Origin: Pseudomonadota bacterium
GTDB taxonomy: Bacteria; Pseudomonadota; Gammaproteobacteria; Steroidobacterales; Woeseiaceae
Direction: 5' to 3'
DNA length: 47,683 bases
Assembly: GCA_022563255.1 (NCBI GenBank)
Contig: JADFNS010000023.1
Coordinates: 1-47,683, forward strand
Each line of letters opens with the position of its first letter. Within the stretch, counting starts at the first letter, position 1. This document shows positions 33,629 through 42,719 of this stretch, piece by piece. A program made the translations under genes and the position numbers. Under the pieces are notes generated by a model that searched no databases, was not told the DNA's origin, and saw only the letters and a program-made list of their open reading frames with translations.

Positions 33629-34512
33629 ATGTGCAGCGGATCATTCGTTTTTATGAACAACATCGGGCCCGGAACGAGTCGCTGGTGCTGGCGACCGTCG
33701 TCGACACCGGCGGATCCACTTACAGCAAGGCCGGCGAGCAAATGCTTATCGATGGCGATGGAAATTTTTGCGGCATATTGTCGGGCGGTTGTCTCGAGGG
33801 AGATATTGTCGCACGATCGAAATCAGTCCTGTGGGAAAACCAGGCGCAGACCGCCAGCTACGATCTGAGTCCTGACGACGATCTATGGGGACTCGGGGTT
33901 GGCTGCGAAGGGACCATGCAGGTCTATCTGCAACCGCTGACCGCTGACAATGACTTTGAGCCGTTTAGGTCCATATCGAAGATCCTGAATGGCCGGGAAC
34001 CGGCGAACATTGAGATTTCGCCGGATCATTGCTTGCGGTTCTGGCCGTCTCCGACGCTGCTCGTCATGGGCGCAGGTCCGGACTCGGAACCATTGGTGCG
34101 CATCGCGGCTGAGCTGGGTTGGCGCTGCACCGTGGTCGACCACCGACCGGCCTATATCGACAGCCGTGACTTCGCGGATTCGACGCGGGCGATCTGCATT
34201 GCGGTGGATGAATTGAGCAAGAATCTCGAACTGACGGACTTCGATATGGCGCTCGTGATGAGCCACCATCTGGTCAGCGATCGCTCGTACTTGCGGCAGC
34301 TCGCGCATACAGACATCGGCTACGTCGGTCTCCTGGGGCCACCCAAACGTCGGGATCGGCTGCTTCGTGAACTTGGCGACGCGGCGAAGCTCTTAAAAGG
34401 ACGCTTGAGCGCCCCAGCGGGCATTCAATTGGGCGGGCGCGGCCCTGGGGCCATCTCTGTGGAGATTATTGCGGAAATGCAGCAGCATCTCTCAGCACAT
34501 CGAGATCGGTGA
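33625..34512 (+). CDS. XdhC/CoxI family maturation protein
   Basis: A 295-residue protein. The N-terminal XdhC_CoxI domain shows LATVVDTGGSTYSKAGEQML and SGGCLEGDIV. The C-terminal Rossmann domain shows LLVMGAGPDSEPLVRIAAELGW and GYVGLLGPPKRRDRLL. XdhC proteins bind molybdenum cofactor and help sulfurate and insert it into xanthine dehydrogenase-type enzymes. No such enzyme is in the window. The 3' end overlaps the convergent MocA-like gene by 47 bases. Confidence 0.9.
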   Translation: MNVQRIIRFYEQHRARNESLVLATVVDTGGSTYSKAGEQMLIDGDGNFCGILSGGCLEGDIVARSKSVLWENQAQTASYDLSPDDDLWGLGVGCEGTMQVYLQPLTADNDFEPFRSISKILNGREPANIEISPDHCLRFWPSPTLLVMGAGPDSEPLVRIAAELGWRCTVVDHRPAYIDSRDFADSTRAICIAVDELSKNLELTDFDMALVMSHHLVSDRSYLRQLAHTDIGYVGLLGPPKRRDRLLRELGDAAKLLKGRLSAPAGIQLGGRGPGAISVEIIAEMQQHLSAHRDR

Positions 34513-35074
34513 TCGTGTCGATGTCCGTCGCGGCGTCTTCGAGCGGATAAGTGCGCACCGCGAAACGCGAATCGTGCAGCACGGTGCGCGCGCCCTGGTC
34601 GCCAGTTAGCTGGGCCAAATCGCCGAACGTTGCTTTGGGAAACAATACCGGCGGACCGGTCGTCGCATCATACGAACTTGCCACGATCTCGTGATCGTCG
34701 CCGGACCACGTGTCGATGAGTGCTTGCAGGTGAGCGGCGCTGATCAGCGGCTGATCGCACAACAGCAACAACATGGCGTCGGCTCTCGACCGACATGCTC
34801 TGGCTGCCATTGCGATGCTTGCGCCCATACCTTGCCGGTGTTTTTCATTGACGATAAAAAAAGGCCTGTCAGCACCCGCCGCATTGACGACTTTCCACCA
34901 CTCGTGTCCGGTGACGAGAAACGTCTTTTCGCCACATACTTTGCGGGCGGTATTGGCTGCTCGTTGAACCAAGGTTTCGCCGCCGAGCGTCGACACCTGC
35001 TTGTTGCTGCCAAATCGCTTGCTGGCTCCTGCTGCCAGGACGACGGCGAAAATATTGTGGCGTTTCTTGTTCAT
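34466..35074 (-). CDS. MocA-like molybdenum cofactor nucleotidyltransferase
   Basis: A 202-residue MobA-like NTP transferase. The nucleotide-binding motif VVLAAGASKRFGSNKQ is at 11-26, followed by the metal-binding LLLLCDQPLI and VLFPKATFGDLAQLTGDQGAR. This family makes molybdopterin cytosine dinucleotide, the cofactor of xanthine dehydrogenase-type enzymes, matching the convergent XdhC. The stop-side 47 bases overlap the end of XdhC on the other strand, so both genes share antisense mRNA ends. GTP versus CTP use cannot be told here. Confidence 0.85.
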   Translation of the reverse strand: MNKKRHNIFAVVLAAGASKRFGSNKQVSTLGGETLVQRAANTARKVCGEKTFLVTGHEWWKVVNAAGADRPFFIVNEKHRQGMGASIAMAARACRSRADAMLLLLCDQPLISAAHLQALIDTWSGDDHEIVASSYDATTGPPVLFPKATFGDLAQLTGDQGARTVLHDSRFAVRTYPLEDAATDIDTITDLDVLRDAAAFPQ

Positions 35075-35094
35075 AGAGTTCGATCGCGACCGAA

Positions 35095-35208
35095 TTATTG
35101 CACTTTATCGAATGAGCGGACACTGATCAGCTCGAAATTAGCGACGCCATCGCCGGCGGTGCCAACAAGTAGCAGTGCCAGCGACGTGAGTGTTTTTCTT
35201 CGTGTCAT
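35095..35208 (-). CDS. 37-residue exported peptide
   Basis: A small gene with a strong ribosome site: GGAGG six to seven bases before the ATG at 35208. The peptide begins MTRRKTLTSLALLLVGTAG, a signal-peptide-like start, and has only about 17 residues after the probable cleavage point. Its stop is 20 bases before the MocA-like gene, in the same direction. It could be a leader peptide, a tiny secreted peptide or the remnant of a longer exported protein. No family is recognised. Confidence 0.45.
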   Translation of the reverse strand: MTRRKTLTSLALLLVGTAGDGVANFELISVRSFDKVQ

Positions 35209-35282
35209 GATTTTCCTCCTTGGTCGATAGCGGAAACTCTAATTGGTAGATGTCACAGGTAATGTCACGGCAACATTCAATT

Positions 35283-35310
35283 TTGGTGAAGCGCAACATC
35301 TCCGCTACAA
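35283..35310 (+). promoter_or_regulatory. Candidate promoter of the malic enzyme gene
   Basis: TACAAT (35305-35310) is a good -10 box. TTGGTG (35283-35288), 16 bases before it, is a weak -35 box. Transcription from about 35317 would give a ~30-base leader before the GTG at 35348, supporting that start. Confidence 0.45.
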
Positions 35311-35347
35311 TCGGCGCGACACATCGAATGGGACGAACGGGAACGAA

Positions 35348-37078
35348 GTGGAAAAATTTGATCTGCGAAGGACGCCTCAGGGCGATGTGCTGCGTGTGCG
35401 CAAGAATGGCCCCGACTTGCTGCGATATCCCTTGTACAACAAGGGAACGGGGTTCACGCTGGATGAACGCCGGGAGATGGGGATAGAGGGCCTGCTCCCT
35501 GCGGAGTACAACGATATAGAAACCCAGGTCAAACGCATTTTCGCGTCTATTTTTTACAGCCGTGACGATGTTGGCCGCAACATTGCTCTTGCATTGCTGC
35601 AGGATCGCAACGAAGTCTTGTTCTACCGAGTGCTGGCGGAGCATCTCGAAGAAATAATGCCCATTATCTACACGCCGACCGTAGGCGAGGCGTCACGCTA
35701 TTATTCGCGGGTCTTCAGGCGTAGTCGTGGCCTGTTCATCACACCACAATACGCCGGACGCATTGAAGAGGTTATACGCAAAGCCGCTCCGTTTGCCGAC
35801 GTCAAGCTGATGGTCGTGACAGACAACGAGGCGATTCTCGGAATTGGCGATCAGGGTGCTGGCGGCATGGCTATCAGCGTCGGCAAGCTCGCGTTGTATT
35901 GCGCCGGCGCCGGCATTCATCCGGCGCAAACTTTGCCGATCAGTCTGGATGTGGGGACTGACAACCAGAACCTGTTGGATGACCCGCTGTATCTTGGTTA
36001 CCGGCAGCCTCGATTGCGGGGCGACCCCTATGTTGAGCTTGTCGATGAGTTTGTCGCGGCGGCGAAATCGGTGTTCCCAAACGTCTTGATCCAATGGGAG
36101 GATTTTCGCAAAGAGAATGCATTGCGTACGCTCGATCGCTATCGGCAGGTCTTGCCGTCATTCAATGACGACATTCAGGGCACCGGCGCCGTTGCTTCAG
36201 CCTGCGTGCAGGGTGCGTGCCGGGTCGCCGGGACCGACTTCAAGAACGGTCGCATTATCTTGTACGGCGCCGGCGCCGCGGGGCTGGGTATTGCGCGACA
36301 AATGCGGCAACAGTTGGCCGCGCAAGGGCTGAACGTCGAACAGCAGATTGCTGCGGTGTTGGTGATGGACAGCCAGGGGATTGTCAGCGATGGCCGCGCT
36401 CGTCTTGATAGCTACAAGCGGGAATTCGCCTGGCCGGAGGGCATGGCAGCGGCGCTGGGGCTGGATGAGTCCGGGCGCAAGAATCTTGCCAGTGTGGTCG
36501 CAGCGTTTAAGGCGACGGTGTTGATCGGCGCGTCGGGGCAGGGCGGCGCCTTCAACGAGGACGTCGTAAAGGCGATGGCGAGCAACGTAGAGGAGCCAGT
36601 CATACTACCGATGTCCAATCCGACCGACATCAGCGAAGCCGTCCCCGCAGACATTCTCAGGTGGACGGAAGGCAAGGCGTTGGTCGCCACCGGTAGTCCG
36701 TTTGAACCGGTGTCCCTGGCTTCCGGCACACAAAGCATCAGTCAGGCGAATAACGTTTTCGTTTTTCCCGGAATAGGACTGGGCACTATTGCCAGCGGTG
36801 CGCAGGAAATCACCGACAACATGATCAGTGCAGCGGCGACCGCACTGGCGGAAAGCCTTAGCAAGTCGGATATTCGTAACCGCTGCCTCGTGCCCCATGT
36901 ATCCCGATTGTGGGAAGTGTGCGGCGATGTCGCCGTAGCGGTTGCACTCCAGGCAGTAGTCGATGGTTGCGCTGCTGAAAATTTTCGCGATGACGATATT
37001 CGGCTGCGCGTTGCAGCGGCGCGCTGGCGGCCCGCGTACCCCAAACTTGAAATTTCGGACGGCAGCCAGATCGATTAG
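35348..37078 (+). CDS. NAD-dependent malic enzyme (MaeA type)
   Basis: Cytoplasmic oxidative decarboxylase converting malate to pyruvate and CO2 (576 aa, the length of E. coli MaeA). Motifs: PIIYTPTVGEASRYYS, DNEAILGIGDQGAGGM, QWEDFRKENALRTLDRY, SFNDDIQGTGAVASA, Rossmann YGAGAAGLGIARQM and PMSNPTDISEA. GTG at 35348 gives MEKFDLRRTPQG, a normal N-terminus; an in-frame TTG at 35243 lies upstream of the candidate promoter and is rejected. It is a single gene, convergent with cysteine synthase. Confidence 0.95.
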   Translation: MEKFDLRRTPQGDVLRVRKNGPDLLRYPLYNKGTGFTLDERREMGIEGLLPAEYNDIETQVKRIFASIFYSRDDVGRNIALALLQDRNEVLFYRVLAEHLEEIMPIIYTPTVGEASRYYSRVFRRSRGLFITPQYAGRIEEVIRKAAPFADVKLMVVTDNEAILGIGDQGAGGMAISVGKLALYCAGAGIHPAQTLPISLDVGTDNQNLLDDPLYLGYRQPRLRGDPYVELVDEFVAAAKSVFPNVLIQWEDFRKENALRTLDRYRQVLPSFNDDIQGTGAVASACVQGACRVAGTDFKNGRIILYGAGAAGLGIARQMRQQLAAQGLNVEQQIAAVLVMDSQGIVSDGRARLDSYKREFAWPEGMAAALGLDESGRKNLASVVAAFKATVLIGASGQGGAFNEDVVKAMASNVEEPVILPMSNPTDISEAVPADILRWTEGKALVATGSPFEPVSLASGTQSISQANNVFVFPGIGLGTIASGAQEITDNMISAAATALAESLSKSDIRNRCLVPHVSRLWEVCGDVAVAVALQAVVDGCAAENFRDDDIRLRVAAARWRPAYPKLEISDGSQID

Positions 37079-37127
37079 CCTGAACGAGCTAAAACCGCAG
37101 CTGCAGTCGTGTCGCGAAACCGGGGTG

Positions 37128-38126
37128 TTACGGTTGATACCAGGTTGGCAAACTCAGACCTTGCGACTGCAGATATTCTGCGTTGAAGAGTCGTTCCATA
37201 TAGCGGGTTGCAGAGTCGCACAGCAGCGTCACTATCGTGTGCCCAGGCCCCAGGTCTTGCGCCAGGCGCAACGCACCAACCACGTTGATGCCGCTTGAAC
37301 TGCCCAGTACAAGACCTTCATCGCGGATCAGTGAGTACACCATGGGAATCGCTTCCGAATCCGGGATTTGCCAACTGATGTCAATAGGGGCGCTCTCCAG
37401 ATTGGCCGTGATACGACTGTTGCCGATTCCTTCGGTGATTGACGTCCCTACGCTCTTGAGTTCACCGTGCGCAAAATAGTGATGCAGCGCTGAACCGCCC
37501 GGATCGGACAACGCTATTTTAATATCAGGATTGCGCGCCTTGAGTGCACGCCCGACGCCACTCAAGGTACCACCGGTGCCGACAGAACAAACAAAGCCAT
37601 CGACGCGGCCCTCTGTCTGCTCCCAGATTTCCGGCCCGGTGGTTTGCTCATGAAAATCACGGTTGGCGAGATTCTCGAACTGGTTAGGCCAAAAAGCGCT
37701 GTTCGCATTTTCGGCGTTCATCTCGGCGGCAATGCGACCCGAGGTATGCACAAAATGCTCGGGGTTTTTGTACGGTACAGGTGGAATGAGTCGTACTTCC
37801 GCACCGTGTGCCCGCAATGTATTGATTTTTCCTTTGCTCTGATTATCCGGCATGACGATCAGGCTGCGGAAACCCAGTGCGTTGCCAACCAGGGCGAGGC
37901 CGATACCGGTATTGCCGGCCGTACCTTCGACAATGGTGCCGCCCGGTCGCAGTTCGCCGCTGGCCATCGCAGCCCTGATCATTCCCAGGGCAGCGCGGTC
38001 TTTGACCGAACCACCGGGATTCATAAATTCGGCTTTGCCCAGAATTTCGCAACCCGTTTCGTCGGAGAGTCGATTGAGGCGGATCAGCGGCGTGTTGCCG
38101 ATGCAGTCGATTATGGAGTTGTGCAT
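37128..38126 (-). CDS. Cysteine synthase family enzyme
   Basis: PLP-dependent O-acetylserine sulfhydrylase-like enzyme (332 aa) making cysteine from O-acetylserine and sulfide. The Schiff-base Lys is K42 in GGSVKDRAA. The substrate loop is EGTAGNTGIG (residues 67-76), with T-A where CysK usually has T-S. The PLP phosphate loop is SVGTGGTLSGVG. The later segment FANLENRDFH-type text (FENLANRDFHEQTTGPEIW) fits CysK/Cbs-like enzymes of marine bacteria. It is convergent with malic enzyme and divergent from the thioredoxin-like lipoprotein gene. Confidence 0.9.
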   Translation of the reverse strand: MHNSIIDCIGNTPLIRLNRLSDETGCEILGKAEFMNPGGSVKDRAALGMIRAAMASGELRPGGTIVEGTAGNTGIGLALVGNALGFRSLIVMPDNQSKGKINTLRAHGAEVRLIPPVPYKNPEHFVHTSGRIAAEMNAENANSAFWPNQFENLANRDFHEQTTGPEIWEQTEGRVDGFVCSVGTGGTLSGVGRALKARNPDIKIALSDPGGSALHHYFAHGELKSVGTSITEGIGNSRITANLESAPIDISWQIPDSEAIPMVYSLIRDEGLVLGSSSGINVVGALRLAQDLGPGHTIVTLLCDSATRYMERLFNAEYLQSQGLSLPTWYQP

Positions 38127-38171
38127 ACCGGGGCAGTGTACGGAATTTGTTGGCCTTAAGACAAATCCCGA

Positions 38172-38177
38172 TATAAT
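38172..38177 (+). promoter_or_regulatory. -10 box ahead of the thioredoxin-like lipoprotein
   Basis: A perfect TATAAT lies 34 bases before the lipoprotein start at 38211. Possible -35 boxes upstream (TTGGCC at 38150 or TTGTTG at 38147) are weak. A GGAGACGG lies further down near the start codon. Confidence 0.5.
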
Positions 38178-38210
38178 TCATTTTAGGATTATTCGGAGAC
38201 GGAAATCACA

Positions 38211-39785
38211 ATGAAAAACCATGCGCTCACTTGTTTGTCGTTATTAGTTGCTGTGCTTGTTGCTGGCTGTGGCGAGCACACGGCAGAGACACCGACGCCG
38301 TCAGATGCAGATTCGGCGCCTGTCAGCGCAATGGACAATGGCATTCATTGGTACGACGGAACGGTTGAGGAAGCATTCGCTGCGGCGCAAGCCGAAAACA
38401 AGCCCGTGTATTTGTATTGGGGTGCCGAATGGTGCCCGCCATGCCACGCGATCAAGGCGACCGTATTCAAAAGCAGGGCGTTCATCGATCGATCTCGATC
38501 GTTTGTTGCAGTCTACCTGGACGGCGATGCGGAAGACGCACAAGCCATTGCTGAAAAGTTTGGCGTGCTGGGATATCCGACCATGATTATTTTTGATTCT
38601 GCCGGTACCGAACTTACGCGTATTCCTGGTGGTATGGACATGCAGGCTTACGCCACTGTGCTGGATCTCGCACTCGACGACGTTGCGCCGGCGGCTGAGA
38701 TTGTTAGCCGGGTGCTCGCGGGCGGGGAGAAATTAGGCGACGCGGATTGTCGGTTATTGGCCTATTACTCCTGGGGGCAGGACCGGGAGATATTGAAAGA
38801 GCGCGATGCGGCTTCGGTGTTCGAAAAACTGGAGGCTGCGTGCCCGTCAAAACTAGCGACCGAAAAGTCCATCTTGTATATGGCTCAGCTCAGCCATCGA
38901 ATAGAGCTCGCAGCGGATGAAGAGGACCCGCAGCCGCTGACAGCCGATCAAAAAACGCAGGCGCTCAAGCGTGTAAACGAGATATTGAAAGACTACACAC
39001 TGGTAAAGGCCAATGTGTTTGATGTGGCGATTGACAGCGCCGACATTACAGCAGCGTTGACCGAATCGGCAACGCCGCAGCGGCAGCAATTGCAGAGTAA
39101 GTTTCTCGCGGCGCTCGAGCAGTTAATGGATGACGATGACGTTTATATGCGCGAGCGGCTTTATACGCTTATTGGCAAGATAAATTTCGAACGTATTGAT
39201 AATGCCGATGCTGAAATTTCGGAGCTTCTGCGAGAAGAAATCCGTATGAGAGTTGCCTGGGCCGACGAAACGACCACGAATCCATATGAGCGTCATCCCA
39301 TCATTAACGCCGCGGCCAACGTACTCGGCGAGGCCGGCATGAATGATATTGCGAAGCCACTTCTGCTGGCCGAAATTGAACACTCGAAGCAAGCTTACTA
39401 TTTCATGTTGACCCTGGCGGACATGGAGCAGACGGCGGGCAATCATGAGGTGGCACTCGACTGGCTAAGACGAGCGTATGACGAATCTCGCGGTCCTGCG
39501 ACGCGCTTTCAGTGGGGTTACTATTATGTGAGTGGCTTGATCGAGATGACTCCCGAGGACACCGAGACGATCGCAACGACAACGATCGATCTCGTTCGGG
39601 CAGTTGAGGCTAGCGGCGGTTTTTATCAACGGCCCAAATCGCAGCTCAAACGACTCGAATCGAAGTTGCGCGAATGGAGCGCCGAAGAGGGCGTATTGAC
39701 CAGTATTCGTGACGAGGTGCAATTAATATGTGCCAGTTCCGGTGATGCCGATATCGCGAACACGGCTTGTGAGGATTTCCTGTGA
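38211..39785 (+). CDS. Thioredoxin-fold lipoprotein with a long helical C-terminus
   Basis: A 524-residue lipoprotein: lipobox VAGC with Cys20, then a thioredoxin domain with active site WCPPC (C74, C77) in YWGAEWCPPCHAIK and the cis-Pro loop FGVLGYPTMIIFD. The remaining ~350 residues are helical without a recognised domain (for example ADMEQTAGNHEVALDWLRRA, TPR-like). It probably acts as a periplasmic thiol oxidoreductase attached to a membrane. The stop overlaps the M13 peptidase start by four bases (GTGA), so the two are co-translated and may act on the same substrates. Confidence 0.85.
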   Translation: MKNHALTCLSLLVAVLVAGCGEHTAETPTPSDADSAPVSAMDNGIHWYDGTVEEAFAAAQAENKPVYLYWGAEWCPPCHAIKATVFKSRAFIDRSRSFVAVYLDGDAEDAQAIAEKFGVLGYPTMIIFDSAGTELTRIPGGMDMQAYATVLDLALDDVAPAAEIVSRVLAGGEKLGDADCRLLAYYSWGQDREILKERDAASVFEKLEAACPSKLATEKSILYMAQLSHRIELAADEEDPQPLTADQKTQALKRVNEILKDYTLVKANVFDVAIDSADITAALTESATPQRQQLQSKFLAALEQLMDDDDVYMRERLYTLIGKINFERIDNADAEISELLREEIRMRVAWADETTTNPYERHPIINAAANVLGEAGMNDIAKPLLLAEIEHSKQAYYFMLTLADMEQTAGNHEVALDWLRRAYDESRGPATRFQWGYYYVSGLIEMTPEDTETIATTTIDLVRAVEASGGFYQRPKSQLKRLESKLREWSAEEGVLTSIRDEVQLICASSGDADIANTACEDFL

Positions 39786-41818
39786 ACAAAACAATACCCT
39801 ATCTGCTTCTAGGTTCGGCGCTGCTGGTTACAGCATGTGATCAAAGCGACGAGACACTGCTTGTCTCCGGCATTGACCTGGGCGCGCTGGACCGATCAAC
39901 CCGGCCGCAAGACGATTTTTACCAGTTCGCCAACGGCGGCTGGCTGGATAGCACCGACATTCCCGAGATGTACTCCGGCTATACCGTCTATCACCAGGTC
40001 AATGAAAAAGTTGAGCTTGCCTTGCGCACAATTATTGACGCAGCGGCCGATGCTCCCGGGGAACCGGGCAGCGAGTCGCAACAGGTTGGTGATATCTACG
40101 CTGCCTGGATGGACGAGGAAACGATTAATGCTCTGGGCATAGAGCCGGTGTTGGTCAACCTGGTGGCGATCGAGGCCATCGATTCGATTGAGTCGCTAAC
40201 GGCCGTCATGGCGAATCTGCGCCGCGTAGGTGTTGGCGTTCCTTACAGGACCGCGATTTATCCGGGTCTGGAGGATTCTTCGCAATACACCGTTTACGTT
40301 TACCAAAGCGGCATCACGATGCCCAACCGCGATTACTATCTGCAACCGGAAAACGAAAATTTCGCCAAAGCCCGCGACGGGCTGGTCCCTTACATCGCAA
40401 ACATTCTCGTGCGAACCGGCATGGACGAGACCTCGGACCGGGGTGCTGCCGAAAAGGTTTATGAGCTGGAGACGGCCATCGCCACGGCACAATGGGATTC
40501 GGTAAGGAATCGCGATCCGCAACAGATCAATAATCCGTACCGGATGGGTGAGTTGCCTGAACTGGGCACCCATATGAATTGGTCAGCGACGTTCGCGATC
40601 CTTGGTATCGATGGCGAACAGCAGGTCGTGATCGAGCAGCCCAGTTATTTCGAAGCACTGGACAAACTCCTCGCCGACGTACCGCTGGAGACATGGAAGC
40701 ATTACCTGGCCTTTCGTCTGCTGGACGGCACAGCTGCATACCTTGATGAAACAACTGCGGCCATTCGTTTCGACTACCGCAATCGCATTCTGTCCGGCCA
40801 AAAAGAAGAACGACCTCGCTGGAAGCGTGGAATATCCATGGTCAATCGTCTTATCGGAGAGGCGGTGGGCAAACTTTACGTTGCCGAGCATTTCCCACCG
40901 GAAGCAAAAGCCAAGATGGACGAGCTGGTCAGGAATGTCATCGCGACTCTCGACGAAAGCATCGACGAGCTGGATTGGATGAGCGAGGAAACACGGATCA
41001 AGTCGAAGGAAAAGCTGTCTAAATTCACGCCCAAAATCGGCTATCCGGATGAGTGGCGCGATTACTCCGCGCTTGAAATTATTGCGGGCGACAACTTTGG
41101 CAATATCCGTCGTGCCATCGCATTCGAATATTCGAGAAGTTTGGCGAAGCTGGGCACGCCCGTCGATAAAAAAGAATGGGGCATGACGCCACAGACCGTG
41201 AATGCCTATTACAGTCCGTCGAAAAACGAAATTGTCTTTCCGGCCGCCAGGCTACAACCACCGTTTTTTCAGCTCGATGCGGACGATGCCATCAACTACG
41301 GTGCTGTGGGTGGCGTGATCGGGCATGAAATCAGCCACGGCTTCGATGATTCGGGCAGTCAGTTCGATGGCGACGGCAATCTCGTGAACTGGTGGAGCGA
41401 CGACGACCGTGCGGCGTTTGAAGAACGGACGAAGGTCCTGGTTGAGCAGTACGAGCAGTTTTCGCCTGTCGAGGGCATGCACGTCAACGGCGAGTTAACG
41501 CTCGGTGAGAACATTGGAGACCTGTCAGGGGTCGCAATGGCGTACCGGGCGTATGTTCGTAGCCTGAATGGCGAAGAGGCTCCCGTAATCGACGGCTTCA
41601 CCGGTGCGCAGAGATTTTTCATAGGCTATGCCATGTCCCGCAAGGGCAAGTACCAGGATGAAGCTCTGATCAACAGGCTGGCTTCGGATCCCCATTCACC
41701 GCTGGAATTTCGCGTCAATGGGCCGTATCGGAACATTGACGCGTTTCATGAGGCGTTTAGTACGCAGGAAGGTGATGGTATGTGGCTGGCTCCGGAGGAC
41801 CGGGTCCGGATCTGGTAG
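39782..41818 (+). CDS. M13-family metallopeptidase lipoprotein
   Basis: Neprilysin/PepO-like zinc endopeptidase (678 aa). Lipobox LLVTAC with Cys19 places it on a membrane facing the periplasm. Zinc site GHEISHGFDD at about residue 514-523, the third ligand Glu in GENIGDLSG, and the substrate-binding VNAYYSPSKNEIVFPA all match the family. The length and the C-terminal region (RVNGPYRNIDAFHEAF to the final EDRVRIW) are complete. Start at GTG 39782, coupled to the preceding thioredoxin-like gene. Confidence 0.95.
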   Translation: MNKTIPYLLLGSALLVTACDQSDETLLVSGIDLGALDRSTRPQDDFYQFANGGWLDSTDIPEMYSGYTVYHQVNEKVELALRTIIDAAADAPGEPGSESQQVGDIYAAWMDEETINALGIEPVLVNLVAIEAIDSIESLTAVMANLRRVGVGVPYRTAIYPGLEDSSQYTVYVYQSGITMPNRDYYLQPENENFAKARDGLVPYIANILVRTGMDETSDRGAAEKVYELETAIATAQWDSVRNRDPQQINNPYRMGELPELGTHMNWSATFAILGIDGEQQVVIEQPSYFEALDKLLADVPLETWKHYLAFRLLDGTAAYLDETTAAIRFDYRNRILSGQKEERPRWKRGISMVNRLIGEAVGKLYVAEHFPPEAKAKMDELVRNVIATLDESIDELDWMSEETRIKSKEKLSKFTPKIGYPDEWRDYSALEIIAGDNFGNIRRAIAFEYSRSLAKLGTPVDKKEWGMTPQTVNAYYSPSKNEIVFPAARLQPPFFQLDADDAINYGAVGGVIGHEISHGFDDSGSQFDGDGNLVNWWSDDDRAAFEERTKVLVEQYEQFSPVEGMHVNGELTLGENIGDLSGVAMAYRAYVRSLNGEEAPVIDGFTGAQRFFIGYAMSRKGKYQDEALINRLASDPHSPLEFRVNGPYRNIDAFHEAFSTQEGDGMWLAPEDRVRIW

Positions 41819-41819
41819 G

Positions 41820-42161
41820 CCCGGCATATATGCGCGTTATTTCACTGCAGATGGCATCATTAACGCACAGATCTCGGTAGGAAATGCCACCGGCAACGTC
41901 GTCAAGTCGAACGGTACATTGGAGTTGGGCGGAGCGCTTCGCAAGATGGAAACCGATGATCATCAAATCCTATTTGGTGCGGGCTTCGGAGATTATCTGC
42001 TGACCGTCGATCCGGACGACGCAGAGGTACACATTGTGGTGCAAAATCATGGTCAAGGACGAGGCGGTAAAAAACTGCGCGAGCAATTGACCTTCTTCGA
42101 AGCAAACTGCACGCCATCGTGCACGGACGTTCAATTCGCCGTTCATCCACCGCCGCCATAA
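41820..42161 (+). pseudogene. Unrecognised C-terminal gene fragment after M13
   Basis: The frame is open from 41718 to 42161, but its first third lies inside the M13 gene in another frame. Beyond the M13 stop it reads like real protein: GIYARYFTADGIINAQISVG, then DDHQILFGAGFGDYLLTVD, IVVQNHGQGRG and a Cys pair near the end (ANCTPSCTD). No start codon with a ribosome site is seen in this part. It is best explained as the tail of a gene whose 5' part was lost, or a gene starting inside M13. A perfect hairpin terminator follows 21 bases later. Confidence 0.4.
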
Positions 42162-42181
42162 GACAAGCGACATGGCTACGA

Positions 42182-42209
42182 TAAGGGGGCGAGAGCCCCC
42201 TTATGTTTT
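42182..42209 (+). terminator. Hairpin terminator
   Basis: TAAGGGGGC (42182-42190) pairs perfectly with GCCCCCTTA (42195-42203) around a GAGA loop, then TGTTTT. It ends the thioredoxin-like/M13 transcript. The stem is nearly symmetric, so it may also work on the other strand. Confidence 0.75.
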
Positions 42210-42401
42210 GGACAATCAGTACCGGTTAATGAGCGACCGGATTTGGCCGGAAGCCGCCGTCCAAGTGTTAAACTGCTGAGTGACGGCAACTGACCCTGAG
42301 CCGACATTTCAGGTCCATCCCAGAATTGACGCAATTTCGCTTTCGACGATCTGATATTCGCTCGACCAACATAGGCATACCCAGCCAATGCGAGCAACGC
42401 T

Positions 42402-42719
42402 ATGAAGAAATTACTATTTCGCTCCGGCATCCTTCTTCTTTTGGTCGCCCTGACCGGCTGTGGTGGTACCAAAGTGCTGAAAGAATCGCAGCCCATAGAA
42501 AGGACTCAGTTGCTTGCTACCGTATCCGACCAGCGCGTCACCGCAACGCTTGACTGGGTCATAGTCCGCGACGGCCCGGGAACTTGGGCACGGAATGCCA
42601 ACTGGGACGAGTATTTGCTGAGAGTCAGAAACCAGTCCGACCAGCCGAGATTTAAGCCAATTGGGCGCTGCAAGCATCTAACCGCATATATGCCCATTAT
42701 TGGAGGAGCGGCAGCATGA
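42402..42719 (+). CDS. Small lipoprotein, possibly truncated
   Basis: A 105-residue lipoprotein: hydrophobic signal and lipobox ALTGC with Cys20. The mature part TATLDWVIVRDGPGTWARNA, then NWDEYLLRVRNQSDQP, resembles the opening of longer periplasmic proteins that continue after the N-Q-S-D-Q-P-like motif with further beta-strands. Here it breaks off after RFKPIGRCKH and ends in a Gly/Ala tail, so I suspect a frameshift or deletion near 42650. The stop overlaps the next lipoprotein start by four bases. Confidence 0.6.
   Translation: MKKLLFRSGILLLLVALTGCGGTKVLKESQPIERTQLLATVSDQRVTATLDWVIVRDGPGTWARNANWDEYLLRVRNQSDQPRFKPIGRCKHLTAYMPIIGGAAA

Noticed and set aside
35243..35347. Longer malic enzyme start at TTG 35243
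   Set aside because: The extension does not resemble the family and lies upstream of a plausible promoter; GTG 35348 gives a normal N-terminus.
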